Shown: in pieces, positions 45,648-57,893 of the stretch
Layout of the letters: each line of letters opens with the position of its first letter
Numbering within the stretch: position 1 is the stretch's first letter
NCBI GenBank assembly: GCA_023853785.1
Contig: JAJIRX010000522.1
Location: 310,001-374,000 of the forward strand
Length of the DNA: 64,000 nucleotides
Source: Psilocybe azurescens
Lineage: Eukaryota > Basidiomycota > Agaricomycetes > Agaricales > Agrocybaceae
Reading direction: 5' to 3'
Notes under the pieces: generated by a model
The model's input: only the letters and a program-made list of their open reading frames with translations
Database searches by the model: none
Told to the model about the DNA's origin: nothing
Program-made: the position numbers and the translations under genes

Positions 45648-48600
45648 ATGGATACGTCAGGCTTCAACCAAATAGGGCGCTACGGCACGCTCAGCTTGCT
45701 GAAAAAGCAGAGTGTCCCTGCAGCAGCTGCACCAGCAGCGGAATCCAACGCCAAACCGAAAGACGCGGCGACAAGCCCAGGACCACAAGTCATAACATCC
45801 TTTGGCATCGACTCTGCCAATCTTACTTTTGGAAGCTCTTTGCAATGCGATGTTAGGCTGTATTACCCTACGGTGGATGCTGTTCATTGCAGACTCATCA
45901 ACGAGGATGGAAAGGTGCGTCGGAGGTTTCCTGATGTGTTCGAAGTTATTTACAACTGGCTTCGAAGGCTTTCCTCGTTGTGCAAGGAAAGGCAGGTGCC
46001 TTCATCGACGGTTCCTGGGTTTATCCCAACACATCGTCCTCATCTTCCTCGAGCAATGCCTCAGAGGAACTGCAGCAAACCATCACCCCACTAGCAAACA
46101 ACTCCGAGTTCGAAATCCACAGCAAACGATTCCGATTCACCTACCCACCCAAGGATGTGCGCAGGGTTCTCCTGGCGACACCTGTTGGTGCGTGTCCCTT
46201 ACAGCCCCCAGAAATCAGTGGCATTCGACTAATCTCACATTTTCTGATTACTACATGCAGCCCAGAGAAATCGGACACTACGCTTATCTATGATCCAATC
46301 CGCGCAAGTGTTCACGCCACGTCCATCAAAGGACCCCCGCGAAAACCTGAAGATCCTGCAAAGTCCCATCAAGACCAGCATCTTCGGCGTGGGCAGCGCT
46401 ACCGACGCGAGCGCCAGAGACCGTAGTACCAGTCCACACAAGCCCCGGGCGGTATCTCCCGCTTAAGTTCGGCGTCGGGCCAGACGACGAGTCCAGCGAC
46501 GAAGACATGGACGAAGAGCACGACGGAGAGCATGACCAGAACAGCACAGACCGCGACGACACCGCTGAAGAGGGAGGAAGAAGAGCACATCGTGCTCGCG
46601 CACACGAACCACCCACGCGTGGTCGAAGAGGACCGCGATCTCGTCATTCTGGAGGACGTGCCGCTGCATCTTGTACTGCCCTCGCCCTCCGTGTACGCCA
46701 CGCGGACGCCTAGCAAGCCCTCTGCAGGCCAGCGCGGCGGTGATGCGGGTGGTGGCCCGCCCGGTACTCCGACGCCTATGCTAGCGCAGCCCCAACCCCA
46801 GCCTCAGCTCGTGCAGTCCCAGCCGCCACGCACGCCTCCTCGCCGTAAATCTCTGGGTGGAACGGCGCTACACCGCGCGGTGCTCATCCGGAGTGCACAG
46901 CGCGCCGTCTGGAGAGCGGAGAAGGAGCGAGAGGAGGAGGAGGAAGAGATGGAGGTGCTGGATGCTGTTGTGGCTCTTGGCGGAAAACGAAGTGTCGAGG
47001 GTGAGGATGATGATCTCGAGATGGGTGAGGATGAGGATGACAGCGAGGAGGACGACGAAGACGACGAACGGGAGCAGGAGCAAAGGATGTTGAGATGCGG
47101 AGTGTCAGCGATGATAGCGACAGTCTTGGGATGGAGAACGATACAGACGAAGAGAGGGATGAGAAAGACGAGGAGCAGGATGAAAGGAAGCCTCTTTGGA
47201 AGAAAAGCCTCGAGCGGATCATCCCCTGGCCATTCGGTGCAAAGAAAGAGGTATGGCTGATCATTCAGAGGCTTTTGGTTGACTCTATCAATACCGGTGC
47301 TAACTATTTGTTTTGAAGGATGGAGAAGAAGAGCACGTCGATGACAACGTTGATAATGAAGAAGAAGAACGGGCTGATGCACTCGGAAAACGATGAAGTC
47401 CCGTCCCTGCCCGTCTTACCTCAACAACAGACACCTATAAGAAGAGTCTTGGGGTCGTTTATGACGCCTCAAGCCCGGCAACCCACCCAACAGCCAAGGA
47501 AGAATATTTTCCCAACCAATGCCGCAACCAGCAGCACATCTCATCCAGCAGAGTCCTCTGCACCAATACCCGCACCCGCCCCTGCACCAGACCCAGCTGC
47601 AGGACCAGGCAGATACTCGCTGGGTGGCGGCGAAGCGCGCCGCGTGCTCGTCCAACAGCCCTGGCGCGTCAAAGACCTCGTCGTGCCCCCCCTCGCCGGC
47701 GCCGCACCCGCACCATCATCCTCTTCCTCGTCCACCGCCCTCCGCGCGATGGATCCTCCAAGCACACCGGATGACGCTGGAGGTCCTGGCTCGGGATTCC
47801 CTTCCGCCGACACCACAGCGGGAGCGGGAGCCTCCTCTGCTTCGAGGATCACCTCCTGCCCGCCCGTCGATCACGCAGGAAGAGCGCAAGGCGATCCAAG
47901 AGAGGCGGCGCAGCGCCGTGCGCGAGGTGCGCGAAGACAGCTTCTGGAAGGACGGCGCGCCGGGCATGAGCCCTTCCAAATCCCGCCCTGGGTCGTCGTC
48001 GCCTATTAAGGCTCCGTCTGGGCTGGGATTGGGACTTGGACGCCCGTCGTCGTCGGGCATCAGTACGCCTTCGCTGGCGACGCCGAGGAGGGGTGTTCTT
48101 GGGTCTCCTACGAAGGGGCGCTCGTTGGAGTATGCGATCCCCGAGGCGGACGCGGAGGATGGGGGCTCCATATTTTTGGACAAGCCCTCCACCTCGGGCT
48201 CGAGCTCGAGCGCTGACAGAGACATCATACACCCTCTACCACCACCACCACCAACGATGGTGGCGCTGGAGAGGACGACGACAGCGAATCGACAGCCGGG
48301 CTGTTCGAGCGCATGCGCGAGACGGTGGAGGACATGAAGCGCCGGCGCAGCATCGCAACGCTCTCCACGCCCCGGACCACGCTGTTGGACGGCGAGGGTG
48401 CAGGCCTGACTGTTGCGCCTGGTTCTGCGTGGCGGGAGTCCGTCGTTCGGGGGAGCGTTAAGAAGCTCGATTTCACCAAGATCACACCGGCGCAATCAAG
48501 GAAGACGGGCGGGTCTCTTGCTGGGCCTTCTGCTGCTGCGGAAGTGGAAGCGGAAGCCACGCCGATGGGGAGAACGCAGCCTGACGCGTCCTCATCTTCT

Positions 48601-50542
48601 CTCTTCTCTAAGGTTCTTGCAGGCAAAGAGGACGTCGATAATCAAGACGATGATGCGGAGAATGGCGAAGTCACCGACGAACCGGAACCGTTCAGCCTCT
48701 TACGTCCCGGTGCCCGAGCATCGATGTCTTTATCTCCCAAGAAACGCCACGAATTTAGATCCTCCTGCTCCTGCAGTGTCAGTGAAGGAGAATAAAGAAC
48801 AGGATGCTGATGCAGTGGTGCACAGTGTGCCTATCGTTGTCGTCGAGCGCGTCGAAGAGGAGGAGGGTCAGGGTCCTATGGTGACTGAGGAGCCTGAAGA
48901 GACAGAGGTAGAGACCAAGACACGCGGAAGAACTAGGGGTAGACCAAGACTGTTGAGAGCTCCTAAAGAGCCGCAGGAAGTCACCGACGCACAACCTGAG
49001 GAGGACGAACAAGAGGTATGTGGTTTTGTGGTCTGTCTTTTTCATTCGCGGCGTTTCGTGTTGCCTTTTTCTCGCGTCATTTCAACTACATGTCTTTGCG
49101 TGATCCTTCTTTCTACATACTTGCGTTCTTGATTCACGATTACTGACTTTTTTCTTTTTTTCTTACTCAAGGAGCACACTCAATCCGAAGTCCAAGTCCT
49201 CAGCGAAACCAGCCTCAAAAACCAAGCCCCCTTCCTCCGTCCAAACCTCGATCAAGAACCGCCAAATCCCCGCGCCCACCCCTTCTCCTCAAACCCTCGA
49301 GCCCGAACCATCGGGCTCCGGCTCACGCAGACACCGCTCCAGAACTCCTCAGCCACAGCCCACGGGCGACGAAGTCGACGCGACTTCAGAGGCGGCAGAC
49401 GTTGAGCAAGCATCCACACGCTCTGGGGCAAGACGCGCCCACCCGCAAGGGCACCGCCGAGCCGGAGGAGCCGCCAGCTGCGAGACGCACCACCCGCAGG
49501 GGTACTGCTGAGCCGGAGGAGCCTCAAGCTGCTAGGCGCACTACTCGTAAAGGTACTGCCGAGCCTGAGGAGCCTGGCGTTGTCGCGCCTCCTAAGCGGA
49601 GGGGCAGGAAGGTGGAACCCGAGCCTGAGCCAGAAGCTGAGGTCGAGGAGGAAGTCGTCGAAAAAGTCAAGCCCACACCGAAACGGGGCCGCAAACCCCG
49701 TGCAGTGGCTACACCGATCGCCGCTGCAATCGAGGGAGGAAGATGAGGCGGAGGAGAAGGAGGAAGTAGCTCCCGCTCCTGCAACAGTGAAGAGAGGTCG
49801 TTCGAAGAGGAAAGGTGCAGAGCCTGCCGCACCCGCGCGGACAGCTCAGGAAGACGAAGACGAGGACGAGTTTGATTCGTACGAGGTCTCGACTCCCGCT
49901 GCTGCTGCTGCGACGACGACCACCGCGAAGAAACCCAGCAGAGTCCCGGGACGCATCCCCACAGTCGCCCGGGGTAGGAAAGCGACGGAGGTCGTCCAAG
50001 CGCCTGAAGTCGAGGAGGAGGAGCGGGAGGAGCCCGTGCCGTTGGCCGCCACGCGCGGCGGACGCGGTGGCCGCGCCAACACGCTCAAGACTCCCGCACC
50101 ATCCGATTCTAGCAGGGCCAGAATCCCCGCGAGCAACGCCGCGACCACCACCACCACCGCTGCAGGAAAGTCAGCAACCGGCACCAGCCGCAAACCCCGC
50201 GGCCTCCCGAAGACACCCGCGTCTGCGCCTGCCGCCGCGGCGCGACCACCTCTACGTCCGCCGGCGACGGCGAGAAAGAGAACGCGCGCAGCGCTGGTCT
50301 GTCCGGGTCCGCGAACGCCAGCGACGAGGAGCCTGTGACGAAAGTCAGAATATCGAGGAAGACCGCCGCTGCTACGACTGGCGCCGTGGCTGGGTCGGCA
50401 GGGCTACAAAGACCACCACGAGCAAGAGCAGAGCCAAGGCTCCCTAAAGTCGAGCCAGAACGACGACGACGCACTCGAAACAATCGCAGCAGGGAAAACG
50501 AGGACAACCCGTATCATGCGCACCAGAACTAAAACCGGTTGA
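45648..50542 (+). CDS. FHA-domain nuclear protein with AT-hook-like low-complexity tail
   Basis: Start ATG 45648. The N-terminus GRYGTLSLLKK.. leads into an FHA fold: SFGIDSANLTFGSS, VRLYYPTVDAVHCRLI, then after the intron 45915-45968 AFLVVQGKAGAFIDGSWV. FHA domains bind phosphothreonine peptides. A second intron (about 46191-46260) joins LLATPV to QRNRTLRLSMIQSAQV, followed by FTPRPSKDPRENLKILQSP. The rest, over 1,000 residues, is low-complexity: Pro/Ser/acidic stretches and repeats of AEPEEP..ARRTTRKGT (49450-49580). AT-hook-like cores are GRTRGRPR (about 48930) and KRGRKPRA (about 49680). The end SQNDDDALETIAAGKTRTTR stops at 50542. An intron lies at about 49015-49170. Many one-base breaks (e.g. 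about 46465 and 46570) make the exact protein uncertain. The Ki-67-like layout (FHA plus long basic tail) suggests a chromatin role, but that is inference. Confidence 0.72.
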
Positions 50543-50909
50543 AAGGAAGGAAAGAAAGCACAAGAATTCAATTAAATTAAAATGGGTGAAATGAACGAGT
50601 GCACGAGACCTTTTCTGGCATCACAGTAATACAGGACGAACGGTTTTCCTTTTTTTTATGACTTTTTTATGTACACGATGTATATACCATACCTTCTTTG
50701 CCGAACATGAATTATGACTTATTTTCCGGTTCCAATTGAGTTCAATCGCGTGTAAGTATTTGATGCTGGACGTGAAGTAAGATGAAAGAAAGAATAGGAT
50801 TGTACAGAGGGACTTCACGACGTCTGAGTGGTTAGACCAGACGCGTCTAACTAAACAAAGCAATGGAACAAAACACGATATGATACAATGCACACAACCG
50901 ACCAATCCC

Positions 50910-53007
50910 CTACTCTCCACCAGCGTAGAAATCCGTCAAAACACCCGATTGGTTGTTCCCTTTTGGCGGTTTGACGATAAGATCCGCTTGTTGCCTATTC
51001 ATTTTCAAAGCGGTTTTCAGTGGGTGTAATAGAACAAAAAGAAAGAGAAAGAGACGTACAATCGCATGCGCAACAAAAGCTTCCGGTTCGCAGCTTGCAT
51101 CTCCGCTCCGGCTTTGATTGTGCGCGCGAACAGCTCATCGCGATAATCAGTTTTCTTCGCTTTCAAGATCTATTCCAATTTTATTTTTAGAAAAATTAAC
51201 GCTAATGCAAATGCAACTGCCAACGAAACACAATCCATGGATGAGAGCACAGCACACACCTTATTCTGGCTATCCACCGCGTCCCTGGATATCCCCCGCC
51301 TGAATGAGGTTCACAACATGATACTCGACCTCCTCGACCGTCCACCCGAACGCGGCGCTCATGCGCTCGAGCTTGATCGTCGCGAACGGCTGGAAGTACA
51401 AGACGACGGCGCTGTTGCGGATCGCGGAGACGAGGTCGTTCACGTGCGGCGAGAGGTGTATGTCGGCGGCGTGCCGTGTCTAGATAGATGTGTGAGATTG
51501 ACGTATGAGAAAATTGGTGGCGGAAAGAAGAAAAAAGAGGGGAAGGGGAGGAAGAGGAGCTGGGTACGCACGGAGTATCGGGACAGAAGCTCGAGCACTG
51601 TCTTGAAGTTGCTGTTCATGTAGGCCTCGATGAGCTCGCGGATGTACGGCTCTTGCTCTGATGTATGCGCCAAAGATCGAGTTCTCGGATATCCTCGCTT
51701 TGATTGTCGATCTGGGAAGGTGGCCAGCGCACAGAGCGTCCCGTAGATCGCGATATCGCCAGGGGCAATAAGCTAAAATAACATAAAAATAAAAGCACGA
51801 CAAGCAAAACAATTAATCCCAAAAGACTCTGTTGCGAATATAAAAAGAAAAAAAAGAAAGCGACCACTGACCTTTCCCTATCCAATGCCCCAGGTCCTTC
51901 GCGGGCCCGATCTTGAGGAACGCATGGGCAGCCTTCTCGTAGCTTCCCTGTCCGAGATGCGACAGCGCCGTGGCGAGGTCGAGCTTCGCCTGCACGTTGT
52001 CCCGGTCGCCCTTGTCCCCCGATCTCTTCTTTGAGCCGGCGGTGACGGTGGGCGCAGGCGCGCTGCCGCCTGCGGTCGCTGCACTCGCTGAAGCGTTCGC
52101 ATTCGCACTCGCGGCGGTGGCGGCGTCGAGCGCGGCGTCGGCTTTGAACACGTATGTTGTGAGGTGTGCGTAGTTTCTTTGTTCTATCAGGAGCTATGGG
52201 GGGAAAAGACATGCTTAGTATCAGCATCGGAGGAAGAGGAGAAATGGTTCGAGTTAAGGTTAAGACACATACCTCGAGGATGGACATGCACATGTCCAGG
52301 ACGTGCTGGCTCGTCGTGCAGAATTCGCGCGATTTGGTGTAGTGCTTCAACGCAGTCCCATAATCGCCTATCAAACCGATAGAAATCTCCCAGATCGCGA
52401 TGCGCCATCTAAACCACCAAAAGTCCCAGTCAGCCAAACCTACACAATCAACCAACCGACAAGCCACAGAAGGCATCGCATCCAATGCAATGCAAATTCA
52501 TCCACGCACCCGAATGCTCTCCTTGATCATATTATTGCTATACGTCTTCAGTTCCACCTCGAGCTTCACGCGATCGGCCTGATTCTCCGCCGTGATATCG
52601 TCCACCCACCTCGTGTCGAGCTCGGCGAGGTCCATCATGTTGGGCAGCGCCACATCCGGGATCGCCGCCGTCTGCTCGTACGCCTGCAGCAGGTGCTGGT
52701 ACAGCGACGGGTCCCGCGACCGGTGGATGCGCTGTACGCACAGCTGGAACGCCTCGGGCGCTATCGAGGGGCACAGCATGATTATGAACACGAGCCTGTC
52801 GATGGCCGTGCGTCCTGGTTTCATAGAATAGATATGGGAGGTTTAACATGGCGTTCTGCTGGGCAAATGGAACGAGTCGATTTTACCTGAATAGTTGGAG
52901 ATGTAGCTGTCGAGATCGAACGGATGAGCCTCATCTACTGGCAGAACGACTCTCTTAGACAAGGTCCCTTCTTGATTTTGTGTGTCTTCTATTGTATCAA
53001 TATCCAT
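50910..53007 (-). CDS. CSN1: COP9 signalosome complex subunit 1
   Basis: CSN1 is a PCI-domain subunit of the COP9 signalosome, which removes Nedd8 from cullin-RING ubiquitin ligases. ATG 53007 ([10 protein letters not shown]), exon 1 53007-52887, exon 2 52814-52510 ([20 protein letters not shown], then [11 protein letters not shown]). Next come [11 protein letters not shown] and [16 protein letters not shown] (TPR-like helices), [19 protein letters not shown] and [18 protein letters not shown], then the PCI winged helix [20 protein letters not shown]. The C-terminus is [18 protein letters not shown].. and QQADLVIKPP, in a last exon ending at 50910. Three one-base breaks (near 52373, 51658 and 51287) interrupt the frame. 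The order and length agree with the family. It converges on the FHA gene with 367 bases between the stops. Confidence 0.93.
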
Positions 53008-53162
53008 TGTTTACGATGGAAGGGATGGTAGTGGTAATTAATTGGTTGAGATCGGTGCCGTCCGAGTGTTATAAAACCCTAACCCCAATGGTAACGGAGA
53101 ACATGTTGTGCTCATAATCTTACGACACAGCAGTCAATCACTCAAACAAAAATCTAATCTAC

Positions 53163-55027
53163 TCAAATCTCTTTCCACGCGTGCTTTTCATACTCGATTA
53201 TCCTATTTCTGCGTTTCTTAGGTCTAGAAAAAGAAAAATCAAAAAAATCAGAAGGGCCTTTTGTATGAAAAATACGTACATCACAGGAACTCTAGGTTCA
53301 ATCAGCGCTCGTTGTTGCAGACTCTGGAATCGATCATGGAAAAGACTGCCTTCAGGCTGCAATTATTCAAGAAAGGAAAGAATGAGCAAACAATGGCAAA
53401 AGAATCCAACAAAACAGTCGCAACACACCTTCAATCCCCTCAGCGACTCGCTGAGATCCTCACCAGCTGCACCTCCACCCGTCCCTCAGGGACTTTATGC
53501 TTGCCGAGTTTGTGCCCCGCCAGACCCTGCGTTTTCAGCTTTTCGACAACTGCAAGACGCTTTGCCACGCGCTCTTTCTCCCGCGCGGCGTTCTCCCTGG
53601 TGGTTGTCCGGCGGAGAGACTTGACTTCGTTAATGGTAGCCAGCATCCGCTTTCGCTCCGTCCTTTCAGCAAGTGCGCGTTTCTGCAATACCAAAACCAA
53701 AAAAAATCAAAAAAAGACCAACTTGGAACTAATCGAGTCGAAACATACCTCAGCAAGTACACGGGCAGCCTTCTTCCTCTGCGACTTGGTTTTCCTCTCA
53801 GGAACCTTTTTCGAGAGCTCTCCGCCTTCCCCTTCCTCTTCCTCCTCCATATCAGCATCCTTATCCACATCCTCCACATCCCCAACCTCCTGCACCGTCA
53901 TCCCCGGAGCAACACTAAAGTCATACGGCGCCTGCTCGATTCTCGCGCTGTCCATCTTCACCTTCACCTCCGCCATGCGCTCGAGATGCTCGAGATGCTT
54001 CTGCTCGATCGCAGCCGCTTTTTCCAGGAGCTCTTGGTGGGCGTCCGCGGGTGGGTTGTACGACGTTCCTTGATGCGGCTCGACGATGGCCGGGATGGCG
54101 ATCAGGTCTTTAGTCTGCTTCGTAGTAGGAGGCTACCCACAAAAAAAGATCACGCATCCATTTTCATTAAGCACAAGTCCACAGCATAGCACAGCACAGA
54201 CAAAAGAACACACCTTGATTTTCAGGCTTATACACCGTCTCCATCCCATCCTTATACTCCCGCTGCTCCTCCTCAACCCAGGCGTCATACGTCCCGCTAT
54301 ACTTCACCGCCGCGCTGAGATCCACGACCCCGCTGCCCGCCTCATACTCCGCCGGGTCCAAGACGCTGTCGAACGGGCCCTTCCTGGGGCCGCTTCGCGA
54401 TGCGCAGCAGCCGCTCCTTCTCCTCGCGCGTGAGCACCGACTTGCGCTTCCCGCCGAAGACGCAGACGCAGACGTCGTCCGCGAGAAGACGGCGGGCACG
54501 GCCGACCGCTCCGCGAGAATTTTGGTGGAGGTCAGCTGCGCGGCCGAGTACCTCGGTAGCGTGTGTCGGACTAGGATAGAACGGCAGTAGAATTGAGGAC
54601 TTCTGCAGCGTTAGAACAAACAGGAATAACACACCTTTATCATCTCCCTTAACATCACTGAAAAACAACTCTCCATCCTTCATCTGTCCAATCGTCGTTC
54701 TAAAAACATCAAAAAGCAAAAAAAAAAGCATTCACAAAAAAAAAAAAATAAGAGCGAATTCCTCATGTCAAACACACGAAAGAAAAAAAAAAACCGAGAG
54801 CCCACATACCCAGTAACCCTCTCCTCCGCCCTCATCTCCTCCATAGTCGCCTCCACATCCGCAATATCCACATTCTTCCTCCACGCCTTCTTTCCCTTCC
54901 TGCTCGACTGGTTCAGCTGCGACGGGGCTCCAATCGCCGATCGCGCAGGCTTGGTAGAGGCCTTCTTCGACGAAGCGTCAGACGCAGGTTTAGCCTTGGA
55001 CTTGGTGCTGCTTTTCGAAGTAGCCAT
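53163..55027 (-). CDS. NOP53: Ribosome biogenesis protein NOP53
   Basis: NOP53 (GLTSCR2 homologue) is a nucleolar 60S assembly factor that recruits the exosome helicase Mtr4 to pre-ribosomes. ATG 55027; the basic N-terminus leads to SRKGKKAWRKNVDIADVEA, the family hallmark. Then TTIGQMKDGELFFSDVKGD, KILAERSAVPAVFSR, EEKERLLRIAKR and KGPFDSVLDPAEYEAGSG, with phase changes by one base near 54385 and 54450. Next are a coiled-coil segment (LEKAAAIEQKHLEHLERMAE), KTKSQRKKAARVLAE, and after an intron GHKLGKHKVPEGRVEVQL. The final exons encode LFHDRFQSLQQRALIEPRVP and PKKRRNRIIEYEKHAWKEI, stop at 53163. The start codon is 155 bases below the CSN1 start region on the same strand. Identification is secure; frame breaks are as elsewhere in the window. 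Confidence 0.94.
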
Positions 55028-55230
55028 CGTAGATAAAAGAAAGACAAGCCCTAGACGAGAACTTAAAGAAAACGAAAGATGAGGGAGGGGAGAGACGAGG
55101 TAAGAACGAAAAGGTCAGGAAACCAAATTGAAGATGAGGGTCTGTTGTAAGAGCGAAAAATAAACGAGTGAGAATTTGTTCCCAAAACAAGCAACATGGT
55201 GTTTGAAAACGTAATTAGAACAGGAAAAAT

Positions 55231-55312
55231 TGGACCCATCGGGAATTGAACCCGACACCTCTCGCAAACGTAAATGCAAAGCGAGCGTGATAACCAACTA
55301 CACCATAAGCCC
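55231..55312 (-). tRNA. tRNA-Ala (anticodon UGC), with 8-base intron
   Basis: On the - strand: acceptor GGGCTTA/TGGGTCC with G3:U70 (alanine identity), anticodon stem CTCGC/GCGAG, anticodon TGC (complement of 55276-55278), an intron after base 37 (about 55267-55274), T arm TCGGG-TTCAATT-CCCGA and discriminator A. A T5 terminator follows (complement of 55226-55230). This is the second alanine tRNA in the window, with a different anticodon from the one at 7109. Confidence 0.93.
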
Positions 55313-55932
55313 CATGTACGTAAATCTGCAGTGTAGCATCAGATAATGAATGCACATGTGAGACACATTCAATTTCACACCCTGTTGCGATTCATTCTTT
55401 TCACCAAAGTGACCTCTGCAATTTCTTGATCTATTCGAGGGGAATAATATATATGTACAACTGTCTATGGAATCGAAGTAGGATAATCTTCGTGGTATAT
55501 CGTATATCGGCCTGCCTTTCCCCAGAAAACTTCGTAAGCACAAGAAAGAAGAAAGAAACAGAGCAAAAAGAAAAAGGAAGAGTACGGTAGGTAGCGAAGG
55601 GCGAAAGGGAAAGGAAGGACATGGACATGCCACGGGCCATGGACAGGTAGACGAATGAACGGATGGATGAATGGATGAGACTGGGCTGCATATGAGTAAC
55701 GCTGTATCAGGATACGGACACCATCCCCACCAAACCAAATCATAACAGTAGGACACTACGTATGTATAGAATTATAATAATATGTTACCAATGAGCTCTC
55801 CCCAGGATACAACGCCCACTATGAGGATGCAATTGATTTTTCTTTTCTTTCATTTGGCTGTTGCTCTTCTCCAAGTCCGTGTCGATGTTGGATGATGGAC
55901 GCCATTACGCCAGATTTTATTTGAAACTAGGA
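55313..55932. other. Intergenic, no gene
   Basis: An open - strand frame (55298-55756) exists but overlaps the tRNA and is low-complexity (Ser/Pro/Phe/Leu); I see no reason to call it. A purine-rich run (55540-55620) is the only compositional feature. Confidence 0.5.
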
Positions 55933-57893
55933 CTACGTCGAGAATATGCCGATGATCTTGAAAGGTGGGACACCCTGTCCTTCTTCACCCAACAGCTGGC
56001 ATTCCACGAAATGCGAGCCGCGAGACACATAGTGGTCAATAATATACAGCCTATAATCAATCAGTCAACAAAACACGAAAGGAAAAAGACTTCAACAAAA
56101 CTCACGCAGGCGTAGGCTCGCCCACATCCCCTGCATTCTCAATGACCTTCGCCCCTCCATAATTATCATCCACCCAACATTCCACCGAGCTGCCCTCTCC
56201 CACATCCCTCGCCGGCTCCCTCAAATAATATACCCCAATATCGCCCGCACCCACCTGGATCGGGATCCTCAGCTTACTCGTCGGGAGCGTCGAGTACCAA
56301 TAATGTGCCGCATTCTGCAGGGCCTGGCCCCCGGTCCCCGCGGGGTGGTACGCGAACCATCCGGAGCCGTAGAACAGCGACGGCGGGAGCGGGTTGATCA
56401 GATCGTTCGCCGAGACGCAGAACGGCGCGACCTCCTCGTACGGCCGCCCGCTGTTCGGGCGCGTATTGATGCGCCCCGCGGGGACGCGCAGCAGCGCATG
56501 GTGCACGAGCGCCTCCTTCGCCGCCTCCGCTTTCGCGCGGTTCGCATCGGCCACGGCTGCGGCAGCCGCTGCAGCCGCGCCCTCCTTGCTGCCATCCGGC
56601 TCCGGGACGCCCTTCCTCTGCCCCACGCCTCCAAACAACGCGTGGCCCTCCCCTCCCGCACCGCTATCCCCCGACATATACACCGGCGCCGCATCGAACG
56701 CCGCGCCATGAGCCACGTTCCACGCGGTGCATATCTGGGACTGCATGTACGCTACGAGCATATCCGTGATGAGATCGTGCCCGGCGACGCTCGCGAGGAT
56801 CGGGTCCGCGTAGTACTTGTTGACCGTGTTCGGGTCGCGCATGTAGTCCGGGAACACGGCGGACTTGATCGAGATGTGCGGGACGTCGTAGAACTGCGCG
56901 ACGATGCTGTGCCAGTGGTCGGGCCCTGCGTACCCGTGCGTCTGGTGCACCTGTGGGCTGAAGTGCCCCAGCAGCAGCACCGCGGGCTGGTCGGGGCGGA
57001 TGAGGATAGAGCGTACGAGGATCTCGAAGTTCTCCATCATCTCTTGGCCACTGTTCGGGTTAATCGGGGTGGATGGGTATGGTTAGGTAAGGTTAGTGGG
57101 TATGTAGGATGTATGCATGGAAGACGCCACGTACGGCGGGTCATCGGTGTCTAGCTCGATGATGACGAGGTCTGTGACATCCGGGAGATGGTGCGAGTTG
57201 CAGAAGCCAAAGTAGCCCGAGTTCGTTCGTCGCATCGCGCCATTGGTGAGCTCTGAAGCGGGGTGGGGAAGACTGAGTTCCACCATTGGAAGAACTTGGA
57301 TGGGTAGCCTTTCGGCGAGATAGGGTCATCGCCCGCACCGTGACAGGCGGATACTGCAAAGATAGTGAAGAAAAACGAGAATGACAATCAGAATGAAGAA
57401 AAACGAACGTGCAAGACGAGAAAATGGCTGGAGACTCACTTGACCCTCCGAGGATGCTGATAGTGACGGGATGCCCTGCCAGCGCCTGGTTGAGGACACG
57501 CTGGACTCTCCCTCCGCTGCCTAGGTGCAGCCTACTCTTCGACAGCGTCAGCGCTCCATACTTGAGCCCCAGCTCATCGCCCGGCCCATAGTTCGGACAA
57601 AATGCAAACGGATTGGGCCCCGCCTCCGTGACATTGAAGTAGTTCTTCGGCTTCAAATCCGCGTTCGAGTAGTTCTGCACCGGGGGTGCCGAGTTCAGCG
57701 ACGGCCATATGAGGTGGGTGAAAGAGAGGATGAAGATAATGAGGACGAGGAGGGCCCAGATGCGGTTGGTGACGCCTAGCGAGCGCTGGGAGAGCCGGGA
57801 GGTCTTTTCAGAGTCTGAGCCCATCGAATGCGAGTGGTGGTCTTGGACTGGAGGCGATATATGTGCCTGCCCTCTTGTTGTACGTCGTTGCAT
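55933..57893 (-). CDS. Membrane-anchored SGNH hydrolase-like (capsular-associated) protein
   Basis: This resembles the basidiomycete capsular-associated protein group, which has an SGNH/GDSL-hydrolase fold and is thought to act on surface polysaccharides. Exons: 57893-57440, 57353-57135, 57050-56106 and 56050-55933, all GT..AG. The short cytoplasmic N-terminus is followed by one membrane span (IWALLVLIIFILSFTHLIW), giving a type II membrane protein. The nucleophile block is ILGGSISACHGAGDDP (Ser across the first intron), and later GPDHWHSIVAQFYDVPHIS supplies the Asp/His pair. The middle has FQWWNSVFP, TNSGYFGFC and LPDVTDLVIIELDTDDPP. The last exon GSHFVECQLLGEEGQGVPPF ends at 55933. One C is missing in a C run near 57270. 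An alternative start is MGSDSEK at 57824. An Ala-rich insert (about 56550-56590) is not part of the fold. Confidence 0.78.

Noticed and set aside
46804..47382. Long - strand frames opposite the FHA gene (also 47716-48495 and 49846-50193)
   Set aside because: They are mirror images of GC-rich acidic/basic repeats; serine- and arginine-only composition marks them as shadows.
55298..55756. Open - strand frame of 152 codons
   Set aside because: It overlaps the tRNA-Ala gene and is Ser/Pro/Phe/Leu low-complexity; two other phases of the same stretch are also open.
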